Origin: Planctomycetaceae bacterium
GTDB taxonomy: Bacteria > Planctomycetota > Planctomycetia > Pirellulales > Pirellulaceae
DNA: 64,000 nt
Reading direction: 5' to 3'
Assembly (NCBI GenBank): GCA_024642205.1
Contig: JAHEBQ010000014.1
Span: forward strand, 1 to 64,000
Positions 27,637 to 37,247 of the stretch are shown in pieces. Below the pieces are notes generated by a model that saw nothing but the letters and a program-made list of their open reading frames with translations, did not search any database and had not been told where the DNA came from. The position numbers and the translations under genes are program-made. How positions within the stretch are numbered: position 1 is the stretch's first letter; each line of letters begins with the position of its first letter.

Positions 27637-28935
27637 ATGGATTCGACAAGAGACGGATTGATACCGGACTCTGACTCGTCAGAGTTTATCGAGATCGGTT
27701 TTGACCCGCCGGAATTCATCGATGCAACCAGTCGATACCACCTCCTGCAGGAGTTGGGTCGAGGTGGAATGGGAGTGGTTTACCGGGCCCGTGATCTTGA
27801 TCTCAATCGTGATGTTGCGATCAAGATTCTGCTGAGGGAATTCGTGGCTTCCTGCAAGGCGGCAAATCAGTTTATCAACGAAGCCAGGATCATGGGAATG
27901 CTGCAACACCCCGGCATCGCTCATATCTACGACTACGGAACCACCGAATCCGGTCAGCCATTCCACGCGATGAAGATCGTTCAGGGGACCACTCTTGCGG
28001 CGTTGCTTGATGAACGTGGTACTTCCATTCAACTCAACGCCCAATTGTTGAGTGTTTTCTCGCATGTTTGTCAAACGATGGCTTATACACATTCTCAACA
28101 CGTCATCCATCTGGATCTGAAACCATCCAATATCATGGTCGGTGAGTTCGGTGAAATCCATGTCATGGATTGGGGTTTGGCTCGTTCCGTCGATACAATC
28201 GACTATTCGCTTTCCAGCGGACGGGTTCGAAAGAATCGGCGGATGGCGGACACGGAGATCAAAAACGGAGTTCATGGAACATTGCAGTACATGGCGCCGG
28301 AACAGGCCCGCGGCGAGCGAGTCGACAAGCGAACGGATGTTTTTTGCCTGGGTGCAATTCTTTGTCAAATCCTGACGGGTTTTCCACCCTATTGGGCAAA
28401 AGGCCGTGCCAAGGTCCTCAAAATGGCTCGTGAAGCCAACCTGAAACCTGCGTTCGATCGAATTGACCGGTCATCAAAAGAGGAAACTCTGGTTCGGCTC
28501 GTCAAGCGTTGCCTTCAAGTCGACCCGACCGACCGTCCTTGGGATGCAACCGTCCTGGCCAATGAGATGGTGAGTTACAGCGAATCGGCATTGGAACGCC
28601 TGCGCAGCGACATCAACCAGTTTTTCGAGCTCTCCCTGGACCTTTTCTGTATCGCCGGCTTTGACGGCTACTTTCGCCGAATCAACAGCAATTTCACCCG
28701 GGTGTTGGGGTTTTCTGAACATGAATTACTCGCGCGTCCCTTCATTAGTTTTGTTCATCCCGAGGATGTACAAAAGACAACCGATGTGATGCGGAAATTA
28801 CTTGAGGGTCTTCCAGTTGTCCATTTTCGTAACCGGTACATCACCAAAAGCCGTGAGGAAATCGAGTTTGAGTGGACAGCGAAGTCAGTTGTAAAAGAAA
28901 ACGTGATTTTTGCTGTCGCCAGAAGTATCGCCTGA
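27637..28935 (+). CDS. Serine/threonine protein kinase fused to a PAS domain
   Basis: A protein of 432 residues. The kinase domain (about 35-320) has the glycine loop ELGRGGMGVVYRA, the lysine in VAIKIL, the catalytic loop HLDLKPSNIMV, DWG in place of DFG, and MAPEQARGE. The catalytic loop has HLD instead of HRD, so this is a non-RD kinase that may not need activation-loop phosphorylation. Residues ~325-432 form a PAS domain (FDGYFRRINSNFTRVLGFSE, then FVHPEDVQKT). Bacterial kinases more often carry C-terminal transmembrane and PASTA or WD domains. This version seems fully cytoplasmic and could sense a ligand or redox state through PAS. The start is not strongly marked. Confidence 0.9.
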   Translation: MDSTRDGLIPDSDSSEFIEIGFDPPEFIDATSRYHLLQELGRGGMGVVYRARDLDLNRDVAIKILLREFVASCKAANQFINEARIMGMLQHPGIAHIYDYGTTESGQPFHAMKIVQGTTLAALLDERGTSIQLNAQLLSVFSHVCQTMAYTHSQHVIHLDLKPSNIMVGEFGEIHVMDWGLARSVDTIDYSLSSGRVRKNRRMADTEIKNGVHGTLQYMAPEQARGERVDKRTDVFCLGAILCQILTGFPPYWAKGRAKVLKMAREANLKPAFDRIDRSSKEETLVRLVKRCLQVDPTDRPWDATVLANEMVSYSESALERLRSDINQFFELSLDLFCIAGFDGYFRRINSNFTRVLGFSEHELLARPFISFVHPEDVQKTTDVMRKLLEGLPVVHFRNRYITKSREEIEFEWTAKSVVKENVIFAVARSIA

Positions 28936-29021
28936 AACCCCTGCCTCGATCAAATCGGCAAGGTCATTCCAGGCAGCCTGGTACAGGAAATCAGGTGCCC
29001 GTGCGATCGGTTTCAAGGGGT
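28933..29021. repeat. Spacer with long-range inverted repeats
   Basis: TGAAACC (28933-28939, including the kinase stop codon) is complementary to GGTTTCA (29009-29015), and ACCCCT (28937-28942) to AGGGGT (29016-29021). Between them lies CCAGG-CAG-CCTGG (28969-28981). The segment could fold as a closed branched RNA or end the kinase transcript; there is no T-tract. Confidence 0.3.
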
Positions 29022-29151
29022 GACAGCCATGCCTGGCTAGCAGGCGTTTGACATTGACTTGCCAACCGGATGCTCCTACTTTCCCGACCTAATTATCTGC
29101 GCAAACGGTGCGTCGAAAACGAGAACGTCCGCCAGCCAGGGAAGGCACGGT

Positions 29152-31029
29152 ATGACAAGGCACAACGAAAACTTGCATCGAAAATCGGTTCAACGAGCGG
29201 GGACGCTGATCCAGATCGGTATCTGTGTGTCTTTGGCGGTGCTGGTAATTTCAGTCTCGGGTTGCCAGAACATGATTCGTCGCGGGCAAAGCCCGGACAG
29301 CAATTCTCTGGTTCAATTATACGATGAGAAGGAAGAAGGCACGCAGTACATTGGTGACTTGTGCGGTATCTACGGGTTGAATTTTGCCCAGGTCGAAGGC
29401 GTCGGGTTGGCCGTGGGGCTGGACCGGACCGGAAGCGCAGCCAAACCCAATGTTCAGCGAGACCTGGTGTTGAAGTCGCTCAGCACCAACCCAAATGTCG
29501 AAAACGCGAACAGTCTGGTCGCCAGTCTCGATACCGAGATTGTGGTGATCAAGGGTATGCTCCCTCCCGGCATTCGTGAAGGGGAAAACTATGATCTCGA
29601 AGTCGTGACGGTAGGCAACTCGGAAGCGACCAGCCTCGAAAACGGGATGATTCTGCAAACGCGGATGCAACCGATGGCACGTCTGGGGGGTGACTTGAAA
29701 AAGGGACATACCACCGGACTGGGGAAAGGTCGAATCCTCGTCGACGCCTTGTTTGAGTCACGCCAGGATCAACCGAATCAGGTCAAGGGAATTGTGCTTG
29801 GCGGCGGCAAAGCCCTGGTTGATCGACCGTTAGGACTGAAAGTCCGTGGGGAAAATGTCTCGGCGCGCACAACCACACTGATGTCGCGCGCGATCAACGC
29901 GCGATTCACAACCGTCGACGTCGCGGGTCGCAAGGGCGTTGCGGAGCCAAAAACGAATCGGGATATCGTATTAATCGTGCCGGAGAACTATCGCCAGAAT
30001 ATTGGCCGTTACCTTGGTGTTATCAAGAATATTTCCTATGCCGAACCGGTCGCCGATCGCGTCAATCGAATGGAACGTCTGGATCGCGAAATCGGTGAAC
30101 CAACCAAGGCTGGCTTGGCTGCGATTCGACTCGAAGCATTGGGGACCGATGGAATTCCAGCCCTCAAGCGGGCACTTCGTCACCATGATCTGGAAGTTCA
30201 GTTTCACGCCGCCCAGGCATTGGCCTATTCCGGTCAGGCCGACGGCGTCGACGCTTTGAAACGAGCTGCCAAAGAAGAGCCGGCATTCCGCTGGAACGCG
30301 CTTACGGCGCTTTCGTCCCTGGACGACATTTCTGCCTCTGTCGCATTGACGGACCTGCTACACGTGCAAAGCGCTGAGACTCGGTACGGTGCGTTTCGCG
30401 CGTTGCGGGCTCAATCGCCGGGCGATCCACTGGTTTCCGGTGACTGGCTGGCAGGTGATTTTTTCCTTCACGAGATCCCGTCGGAAGCCGAACCGATTCT
30501 CCACTTCGCGCGATCAAAACGTCCGGAGATCGTCGTTTTCGGTGACCATCAAACGGTATCCGACGATTTCCTGCATGTTGAAACGGGTCTGACGGTTCGC
30601 GCCAATGGCAACGGAACGGTTTCGATCACCGTGTATTCAGCGGAATTCGACGAAGAAAAGAAAATCTGTTCAACACGCGTGGGTGACGTGATTCGCACGT
30701 TGGCTAAACTGGGGTATGGTTACGGTTCTCAATTGAAGATGTTTCGGGCAGCCAAGCAGTCCGACATGCTCAACACGCGATTAGTCGTGAACGCGGTCCC
30801 CAAGCTCGGTCGGACTTACTCACCGGAAGGTGATGAATTGCCACCGGAGGAGTCAAAAAATTATGTCGCGGAGGCCCTGCCGGAGTTGTTTCGGACGGGA
30901 AATGAACGAAAGTCCACCCTGCACCGGCTTGACGAAGAGACGGTGGGCGACATCGAGGCGGAAAACGACGATGAAAACGAGTCGAGTTGGGATAAAATGA
31001 AGGGTTGGTTTACCGGTAATGGAGAATAA
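29152..31029 (+). CDS. FlgI-like lipoprotein with HEAT-type repeats
   Basis: The ATG at 29152 has GGGAAGG upstream and gives 625 residues. The signal peptide ends in a lipobox (VISVSGC, Cys38). Residues ~60-320 resemble the flagellar P-ring protein FlgI: YGLNFAQVEGVGLAVGLDRT, the DTEIVVIKGMLPPGIREGEN region, NGMILQTRMQ and GLGKGRILVDALF. Residues ~335-440 contain alpha-helical HEAT-like repeats (LRHHDLEVQFHAAQALAYSG). The rest is unrecognised. No flagellar gene lies nearby, so a flagellar role is unproven and an envelope-ring role is only inferred. It is 33 bases upstream of smc and probably shares its transcript. Confidence 0.78.
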   Translation: MTRHNENLHRKSVQRAGTLIQIGICVSLAVLVISVSGCQNMIRRGQSPDSNSLVQLYDEKEEGTQYIGDLCGIYGLNFAQVEGVGLAVGLDRTGSAAKPNVQRDLVLKSLSTNPNVENANSLVASLDTEIVVIKGMLPPGIREGENYDLEVVTVGNSEATSLENGMILQTRMQPMARLGGDLKKGHTTGLGKGRILVDALFESRQDQPNQVKGIVLGGGKALVDRPLGLKVRGENVSARTTTLMSRAINARFTTVDVAGRKGVAEPKTNRDIVLIVPENYRQNIGRYLGVIKNISYAEPVADRVNRMERLDREIGEPTKAGLAAIRLEALGTDGIPALKRALRHHDLEVQFHAAQALAYSGQADGVDALKRAAKEEPAFRWNALTALSSLDDISASVALTDLLHVQSAETRYGAFRALRAQSPGDPLVSGDWLAGDFFLHEIPSEAEPILHFARSKRPEIVVFGDHQTVSDDFLHVETGLTVRANGNGTVSITVYSAEFDEEKKICSTRVGDVIRTLAKLGYGYGSQLKMFRAAKQSDMLNTRLVVNAVPKLGRTYSPEGDELPPEESKNYVAEALPELFRTGNERKSTLHRLDEETVGDIEAENDDENESSWDKMKGWFTGNGE

Positions 31030-31062
31030 ATAACAACTTCACCATGAAGACAGTAAGTACGC

Positions 31063-34000
31063 ATGCTTAAAGCCCTTGAGCTCAGTGGCTTTAAGAGCTT
31101 TGCTGACAAAACTCGATTTGAATTTCCGCCGGGAATAACGGTTGTCGTTGGTCCCAATGGGTCAGGAAAGTCAAATATCGTTGACGCCATCAAGTGGGTA
31201 CTTGGTGAGCAAAGCGCCAAGAGTTTGCGCGGCAAGGACATGTCCGATGTCATCTTCAAGGGATCCACGGGGGCCAATTCGCGCCGACCCGCCAACGCCG
31301 CAACCGCGACAATTGTCCTCGACAACGCAGACAGGCGGTTTGCCTTCGATGCGGACGAGGTTCACGTCAGCCGTCGCGTCTATCGCAGCGGTGAATCGGA
31401 ATACCTGATCAATGGTGAAACGTCCCGATTGAAGGATATTCGGGAATTGTTTCGGGGAACGGGGGTCGGAACCGATGCCTATAGCCTGATTGAACAGGGC
31501 AAGGTCGAGCGAATGCTCTCGACCAATGCCAAGGATCGGCGGGCGATTTTTGAAGAGGCCGCCGGGATCAGCCGGTTCAAGGCCAAGAAAATTGACGCGC
31601 AGCGGCGTTTGGCTCGAGTCGAAGGCAACCTGATTCGACTGGCCGACATCGTCGACGAAGTCGGTAGCCGCTATCGCAGCGTAAAATCCCAGGCTTCCAA
31701 AGCAGCCCGTTACAAAGAGTATTCGGATCGATTGCAACAACTGCGGACTTACGTCGGGTTGAAGGACTGGCGTGCTTTTTCCGATAAACTGGAAAAAATC
31801 AATGGTCAATTCGTTGAGGACAATCAGTCCGCAAACGAACTCTTGGCCGAGATCGAAAAACAGGATGCCGAAGCCAAACAGGTGGAAGCGCGACTGGAAG
31901 AAATCTCAAGCGAACTTGCCGGCCACCAGGAAGTCGCAACTCAGATTCGTGAACGACTGGCACAGACCGAGTCCCACCTCCAACTCAATCGTTCCAGGCT
32001 CGATGACCTCGAAAAACGCAAATCTCAAATGTCGGAACAGTTTGAACGTTCCGCAAGACGTACCGAAGAATTTCAAGCCCGCATCCAGACCGCAGAAAAA
32101 GATTCTGAAAATGCCCAGCTGAATTACCGCGAAGCGTCCGAGCGGCTGATGGAGCTGGAAACTGAGCTGGCCAGCGTGGATGAACAGATTCTCAATCTTC
32201 AAGCGGGTCGCGAAGCCAAACGGTCGCAGGCTGCCCAGTTGATGGAGCTGGTAACCCAGGTAGGGAGAATGGTGAGTGCAGCCGAATCGCAGGTTGAAAC
32301 ACTCGTTGAATCCAGAACCCGACTGTCCAATGTTGCGAATGAACTGGAGATTGCGCTTGCCAACCATCGAACCACATTTGAACAGTTCACAAGCGAGCGC
32401 GATCGGTTACAAGCCGAGGCGGAATCGAGAGATTCGGCTCTCGCTGACGCGCGACGGGTTTATGACGAAACAAGAACCGAACTCGCCGGACGTCGAGAGC
32501 GAATGTCAGATTTGTCCAGTCAGCAATCAGGATTGGCGCAGCGCGCCGACGTGATTGAAGAGCTGGAAAAAAGCCTTGAGGGAATCAACGCCGGTGCCAA
32601 GGAACTTTTGCAGTTCGCCCAATCCGGAGCGGCCGGGCCGATGTCCGATGTGATCGGACTGGTCGCGGACCTGGTTGCCGTCAATGTTCAACATGCTGCC
32701 ATTGTCGACGTCGCACTTGGGGAGATGGCTCAATTTGTCGTCGTCGACGGGGACGCGTTGATCAACGAGATCGCCGCCGAAAAAATCAAACTTAACGGAC
32801 GCGTGGGGCTGATTCAGTTGGATTCGCCGCCGTCACTCGGGGCTGACCCCAATGTCAATCTTAATGGAGCACCGGGAGTGATTGGACGAGCTGATCGTCT
32901 CGTCCAGGTAGAACCGCGGTATTCAACCTTTATTCGCCAGCTATTGGGTGGAACCTGGGTCATCAAAACGCTTGGCGATGCCCTGCATCTTCACGCCAAT
33001 CACCAGGATGCAGGTAACGTTCGATTTGTTACGCTCGACGGTGAAATCGTCGAGGCCGACGGGGCTGTCGTTGTCGGGCCAAAATCCGTTACGTCGGGTC
33101 TGGTTTCTCGCCGAAGTGAGTTGCGCGCACTCAAGCGGGAATTGGTTCGTCTGGAAGAACAGGTCACGCAGTGCCGTGCCCAAGTGGCCGAACTGACTCG
33201 CAAGGAGACCGACGCGGAAGCAAAAATTCGACTGCTGATCAATGAAAACTCGGAGCTTTCTTCGCGGTTGTCTGATCAGGCGTCGCAAGCCCGGGCCGCG
33301 GAAAAACAAATCAAACAATCCCGGACCCAACTCGATCAAACCAGCGTTGAACTTGAACAGGCAACCACCAAATTGGCGCGAGTCGAGAGCAAACTACTTG
33401 CTGATCGCAATGATTTGTCCGCTCAAGAGCTGGAATTGTCCAGTTTGACGCAATTGATCTCCAATCAAGAAACTCAGGTCGCGGAGTCACAGACCCAGCG
33501 GGCTGCGATTGAAAAGGCAGCGACAGCCGCGAAAGTGAAGCTGGCGAAAGCGGAGCAGGTGCTGGAGGGCGTCCAGGCACGTGTAGCTCAATATCGCCAG
33601 GAATATGACGAGCAAAAGCAAGCGTCCAGCCAATTGGAAATACAACGACTGGCCGATGACAAGTCGGCTGCCGCGGCGATCGAAGAAATTGAAAACGCCA
33701 CGCAGGTACGATTGCAGCTGACCACCCAAAAGGATGAACTGGCCGATGTGCTGGCCGGGTTCACGCAGGACCGACTGGAGGTCGATGGCAAACGACGGAG
33801 AATCGCGGCTGAACTGAATAACCAACGGGATCAGTTGCGAGCGACCCAGGATAAAGTCCACCAGTCGAAGCTGCGAATCGAACAGCTGAACATGCAGCGG
33901 CAACAACTGTCCGAGCGGCTACAGGATGACTACGGGATCGATATCGCTTCGGTCGAAGAGCAACCAACCGAAGAGGAATTGGAGCAACGGGAACAGATCG

Positions 34001-34695
34001 ACGCCGAGATCACGGATCTTCGCAAGAAAATCGGGACGATCGGCTCAGTGAATCTCGACGCGCTGAATGAACTGGAGGAGCTTGAGGGACGCTACCTGTC
34101 GATGGATGAGCAGTATCAGGATTTGGTGAAAGCCAAGGAGACGCTTGAACGAATCATTGTTCGAATCGACAATGACAGCCGTAAGTTGTTTGTCGAGACG
34201 CTGGAAGCGATTCGGCTCAACTTTCAAAAGCTGTTTCGCCAGACGTTTGGTGGTGGCAAAGCGGATATTGTTCTTGAACCCGATGTCGATCCACTTGAGG
34301 CTGGCGTGGACATTATCGCGACGCCACCTGGCAAACCCGAGTTCAGTAATTCGCTGCTCAGTGGTGGTGAAAAAGCGTTAACAGCCGTTTCGCTGTTAAT
34401 GGCGATTTTTCAGTTTCGCCCAAGTCCGTTCTGTGTCTTGGATGAAGTTGATGCACCTTTTGACGAGGCAAATATTGGCAGGTTTATCGATGTTCTGAAG
34501 AGTTTTCTGGGCTGGACAAAATTCGTTATCGTGACCCACTCAAAAAAGACCATGACCGCTGCAACCACGCTCTACGGCATCACGATGCAGGAATCCGGTG
34601 TCTCCAAGCGCGTCAGCGTCCGCTTCGAGGATGTCAGCGAAGACGGCCATATTTCGGACGAAGCCTTGCAAAGATCCGACGAAGACGCTGCCTGA
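31063..34695 (+). CDS. smc: Chromosome segregation protein SMC
   Basis: A full-length protein of 1210 residues. The N-terminal head has the Walker A motif VVVGPNGSGKSNIVDAIKWV (about 28-47) and the R-loop/Q-loop region. Two long coiled-coil arms (about 170-500 and 690-1020) flank the hinge (about 525-680). The C-terminal head carries the signature LLSGGEKALTAVSLLMA and Walker B CVLDEVDAPFDEAN. SMC dimers with ScpA/ScpB organise and separate the chromosome; scpA and scpB are not in this window. The protein begins MLKALELSGFKSFADKT, the classic start. Confidence 0.98.
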   Translation: MLKALELSGFKSFADKTRFEFPPGITVVVGPNGSGKSNIVDAIKWVLGEQSAKSLRGKDMSDVIFKGSTGANSRRPANAATATIVLDNADRRFAFDADEVHVSRRVYRSGESEYLINGETSRLKDIRELFRGTGVGTDAYSLIEQGKVERMLSTNAKDRRAIFEEAAGISRFKAKKIDAQRRLARVEGNLIRLADIVDEVGSRYRSVKSQASKAARYKEYSDRLQQLRTYVGLKDWRAFSDKLEKINGQFVEDNQSANELLAEIEKQDAEAKQVEARLEEISSELAGHQEVATQIRERLAQTESHLQLNRSRLDDLEKRKSQMSEQFERSARRTEEFQARIQTAEKDSENAQLNYREASERLMELETELASVDEQILNLQAGREAKRSQAAQLMELVTQVGRMVSAAESQVETLVESRTRLSNVANELEIALANHRTTFEQFTSERDRLQAEAESRDSALADARRVYDETRTELAGRRERMSDLSSQQSGLAQRADVIEELEKSLEGINAGAKELLQFAQSGAAGPMSDVIGLVADLVAVNVQHAAIVDVALGEMAQFVVVDGDALINEIAAEKIKLNGRVGLIQLDSPPSLGADPNVNLNGAPGVIGRADRLVQVEPRYSTFIRQLLGGTWVIKTLGDALHLHANHQDAGNVRFVTLDGEIVEADGAVVVGPKSVTSGLVSRRSELRALKRELVRLEEQVTQCRAQVAELTRKETDAEAKIRLLINENSELSSRLSDQASQARAAEKQIKQSRTQLDQTSVELEQATTKLARVESKLLADRNDLSAQELELSSLTQLISNQETQVAESQTQRAAIEKAATAAKVKLAKAEQVLEGVQARVAQYRQEYDEQKQASSQLEIQRLADDKSAAAAIEEIENATQVRLQLTTQKDELADVLAGFTQDRLEVDGKRRRIAAELNNQRDQLRATQDKVHQSKLRIEQLNMQRQQLSERLQDDYGIDIASVEEQPTEEELEQREQIDAEITDLRKKIGTIGSVNLDALNELEELEGRYLSMDEQYQDLVKAKETLERIIVRIDNDSRKLFVETLEAIRLNFQKLFRQTFGGGKADIVLEPDVDPLEAGVDIIATPPGKPEFSNSLLSGGEKALTAVSLLMAIFQFRPSPFCVLDEVDAPFDEANIGRFIDVLKSFLGWTKFVIVTHSKKTMTAATTLYGITMQESGVSKRVSVRFEDVSEDGHISDEALQRSDEDAA

Positions 34696-34855
34696 TCGGC
34701 GGTGTTGAGCATTCCTGCTGGCCCAGACGGCAACACTTCGGGCTTTCCCTGCGCGTCGGTCGATATGGCAAGATGTAAGGCTTGATCCATTCCCGCCGAT
34801 TGCCCCGGTTGATTTGCGACTGCATCGAATATTTGACTTGAGTTTACGGAAAAAC

Positions 34856-34875
34856 CGATCTTTGAGAGAAGATCG
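34856..34875. terminator. Hairpin upstream of hydrolase lipoprotein
   Basis: CGATCTT (34856-34862) and AAGATCG (34869-34875) form a perfect 7-base-pair stem with a six-base loop. On the plus strand it is followed by ATTGTTTT, and on the minus strand by GTTTTT, so it has intrinsic-terminator form in both directions. It is 160 bases after smc and 22 bases before the next start codon. Confidence 0.4.
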
Positions 34876-34897
34876 ATTGTTTTGACGAGGCTCTGGC

Positions 34898-35839
34898 ATG
34901 GAAGCCAAAAACCAGTCATTGTTATCCGCACCTCCCATTGCCCGGACAATTCTCGGGGCGCTGCTGCTATTGGTTGCGTTATCAGCGACCGGATGCAAGG
35001 TGATCGAACACCGGGTGGTATACAATCCCCAGCGGTATCCCTCATCATGGGACGTACCCTGTTCCCGTGAACTTTCGGGGTTGATTTTTGAAGATGTGGA
35101 TTTTGAGAGCCTCGATGGAACCAGGCTTCATGGCTGGTTTGTTCAACCTGCGAACATGGATTGCAGCAACGTCGTGCTGTTTGCTCACGGCCGATCCGGC
35201 CACGTCAGTACACACAAGGAAAGACTGCTCACTTTTGTCCGGCGGTACCAGGCGGCGGTTTTTCTGTTTGATTATCGAGGGTACGGAAAAAGCGACGGAC
35301 GTCCGAGTGAAGATGGGCTTTACCAGGACGTCACAGCAGCTCGAAACTGGTTAGCTGACCGAATGAGTGTGGAGATATCGGAGGTCGTATTAATGGGGCA
35401 TTCCCTGGGTGCAGCGACCGTGATCGATCTGGCGGCACGGGACGGCGGCAAAGCACTGATTGTCGAATCGAGTTTTACGTCGGCTCCGGACGTGCTTAAG
35501 CATCACACTCGCGGCCTGCTCTCGGGTTCGCGGTTGGTTTCGTGTTTTGACTCGGAATGCAAAATCGCTTCGTTCTCAGGACCGGTTTTTATCAGCCACA
35601 GCATCGAGGACCGGGCACTGCCCTATTCCCAGGGGGTTCGTCTGGCTCAGGCCGCAACTTCCTCCAGTCGGGTGCAGTTCATGAAACTCAGAGGCGGGCA
35701 CTGTTCGCCTCCGGGGGAAGCCTATCATATCGCCCTGGGAGAATTTCTGAATTCGGTTTCCGCGGCCAACCGTCAACCGGTTGCCGAATCACGCGAAACC
35801 GACTCGGCCACCAACTCAATTGCCGGTATCAAGTATTGA
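34898..35839 (+). CDS. Alpha/beta hydrolase lipoprotein
   Basis: A protein of 313 residues with GAGG seven bases before the ATG. A lipoprotein signal ends LVALSATGC (Cys33). The hydrolase fold shows VVLFAHGRSGHVSTHKERLL (oxyanion region), FLFDYRGYGKSDGRPSE and the nucleophile elbow MGHSLGAAT. Likely acid and base are the Asp in HSIEDRALPY and the His in RGGHCSPPG. It resembles membrane-attached esterase-like proteins of the BEM46/YfhR type. Substrate is unknown. It overlaps the convergent DUF454 gene by 11 bases. Confidence 0.85.
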   Translation: MEAKNQSLLSAPPIARTILGALLLLVALSATGCKVIEHRVVYNPQRYPSSWDVPCSRELSGLIFEDVDFESLDGTRLHGWFVQPANMDCSNVVLFAHGRSGHVSTHKERLLTFVRRYQAAVFLFDYRGYGKSDGRPSEDGLYQDVTAARNWLADRMSVEISEVVLMGHSLGAATVIDLAARDGGKALIVESSFTSAPDVLKHHTRGLLSGSRLVSCFDSECKIASFSGPVFISHSIEDRALPYSQGVRLAQAATSSSRVQFMKLRGGHCSPPGEAYHIALGEFLNSVSAANRQPVAESRETDSATNSIAGIKY

Positions 35840-36233
35840 ACCGGCGAGACGAACGTCGAAACCGCCAGATGAAAACCGTGCCTGTCACTCCGGCAAGCGC
35901 CAGAGTAACCAGCAGCCATGATTGTCCCGAGCCGAACTGGTAAATGAACAATCCGCTGATCGAAATGCTGATCCACATCATCAGAATCGACGATACCCGG
36001 GTTCTGATCGGCATTTCAGTTGTGCCGTCCAGATAATAAATGTACCGGGCAAAAAAACGGTTGCGCACGAGACGTTTTTCCAGTGCAGGAGAGCTTTTCA
36101 GTAGAAAGTACGAAGCCAGCATCAATGGTCCGACGGTCGGAATTCCTGGAAGCACAGCCCCAATTCCAGCCAGACAAACGAGCAAAATACCGACGATCGC
36201 GTAGGCGTATCGCTTGATTTTCGAATTCCCCAC
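35829..36233 (-). CDS. DUF454 (YbaN-like) membrane protein
   Basis: A protein of 134 residues with three hydrophobic segments. The signature is GIGAVLPGIPTVGPLMLASY followed by FLLKSSPALEKRLVRNRFFARYI, typical of the YbaN/DUF454 family (G-L-P-x-x-P-T, S-P-x-x-x-x-x-L, F/Y-G-x-Y). The function of the family is unknown. It converges with, and slightly overlaps, the hydrolase gene. Confidence 0.85.
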   Translation of the reverse strand: MGNSKIKRYAYAIVGILLVCLAGIGAVLPGIPTVGPLMLASYFLLKSSPALEKRLVRNRFFARYIYYLDGTTEMPIRTRVSSILMMWISISISGLFIYQFGSGQSWLLVTLALAGVTGTVFIWRFRRSSRRFNT

Positions 36234-36455
36234 CGGTCTTTCCTGAGCTTGATTTCAACCGTCAGTTTAATCTGCCCGGAGCCAATCGGCCACCTGCCCG
36301 GACTGGTCTTCCGCAAGGAGTGGGACCAAGTCAGACGGATCATACTGGCATGGGTGCATCGCTGGCGATTGCCGCAATCTCGTGAATCCGTGTGGCAATT
36401 GTGGTGCTAGGACGTGCTGCAATCCAACAGTATATTGATATTGATGATTTGAATC

Positions 36456-37040
36456 ATGTTCAATTCTGACTTTCACATTTACGAACCTGACCTTGAGAGC
36501 TCCATGCCCGAAACTTCCAACTCGCTCGACCTCGCGGACTTCATCCGTGATGTTCCGGATTTTCCCAAACCGGGAATCACTTTCAAGGACATCACACCGT
36601 TGTTGGGGAACCACGAGGCGCTTTCGCAGTGCATTGACCGGTTCGTTGAGGAGTTCAAAGACAAAGACATCGACGTGATCGCGGCTGCCGAAGCGAGAGG
36701 GTTCTTGTTTGCCGTTCCACTCGCCCTTCGACTTGGCGTCGGGATGGTTCCAATTCGCAAGCCCGGAAAACTCCCTTTCGATCGCCATTCTCACAGTTAT
36801 GAACTGGAATACGGTTCGGATACGCTTGAGATGCATATCGATGGCATCGAGGCAGGCCAAAATGTTTTGGTGATCGACGACCTGCTGGCAACGGGTGGAA
36901 CGGTACAGGCATGTTGCGAAATGATCGAGGCCTGCAAAGCCAACATTGTTGGCTGTGCATTTCTGATCAACCTCAAATTTCTTGATGGCGATAAACGACT
37001 CGGAAAATATCCGCTGTTCAGCCTGGTGGATTACAGCTAA
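36456..37040 (+). CDS. apt: Adenine phosphoribosyltransferase
   Basis: Apt converts adenine and PRPP to AMP in purine salvage. The motif IRDVPDFPKPGITFKDITPL opens the conserved region, AAEARGFLFAVPLA and MVPIRKPGKLP form the base-binding part, and VLVIDDLLATGGTVQA is the PRPP loop. Length is 194 residues from 36456, or 178 from the ATG at 36504 (MPETSNS), which is closer to the family. It appears to be a single-gene unit. Confidence 0.95.
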   Translation: MFNSDFHIYEPDLESSMPETSNSLDLADFIRDVPDFPKPGITFKDITPLLGNHEALSQCIDRFVEEFKDKDIDVIAAAEARGFLFAVPLALRLGVGMVPIRKPGKLPFDRHSHSYELEYGSDTLEMHIDGIEAGQNVLVIDDLLATGGTVQACCEMIEACKANIVGCAFLINLKFLDGDKRLGKYPLFSLVDYS

Positions 37041-37247
37041 GTCCCTGATTTTTCTTGAAGTTAGGTTGGCATCGCCGGTCGCAACTCGATGGTATTCGGT
37101 TTTCTGTCCATCGGCCGGCGGCAAATGCCCGGCGTTTGGTTTGAAAACCAGGTTGGCAAAACGAACATTCGCGGTTGAGACAGTTGTCGGTGATTTATTT
37201 CCGCTACAATTTGTTCCGGTATCCGACCGTCCCCGAGAAATCCAGTC

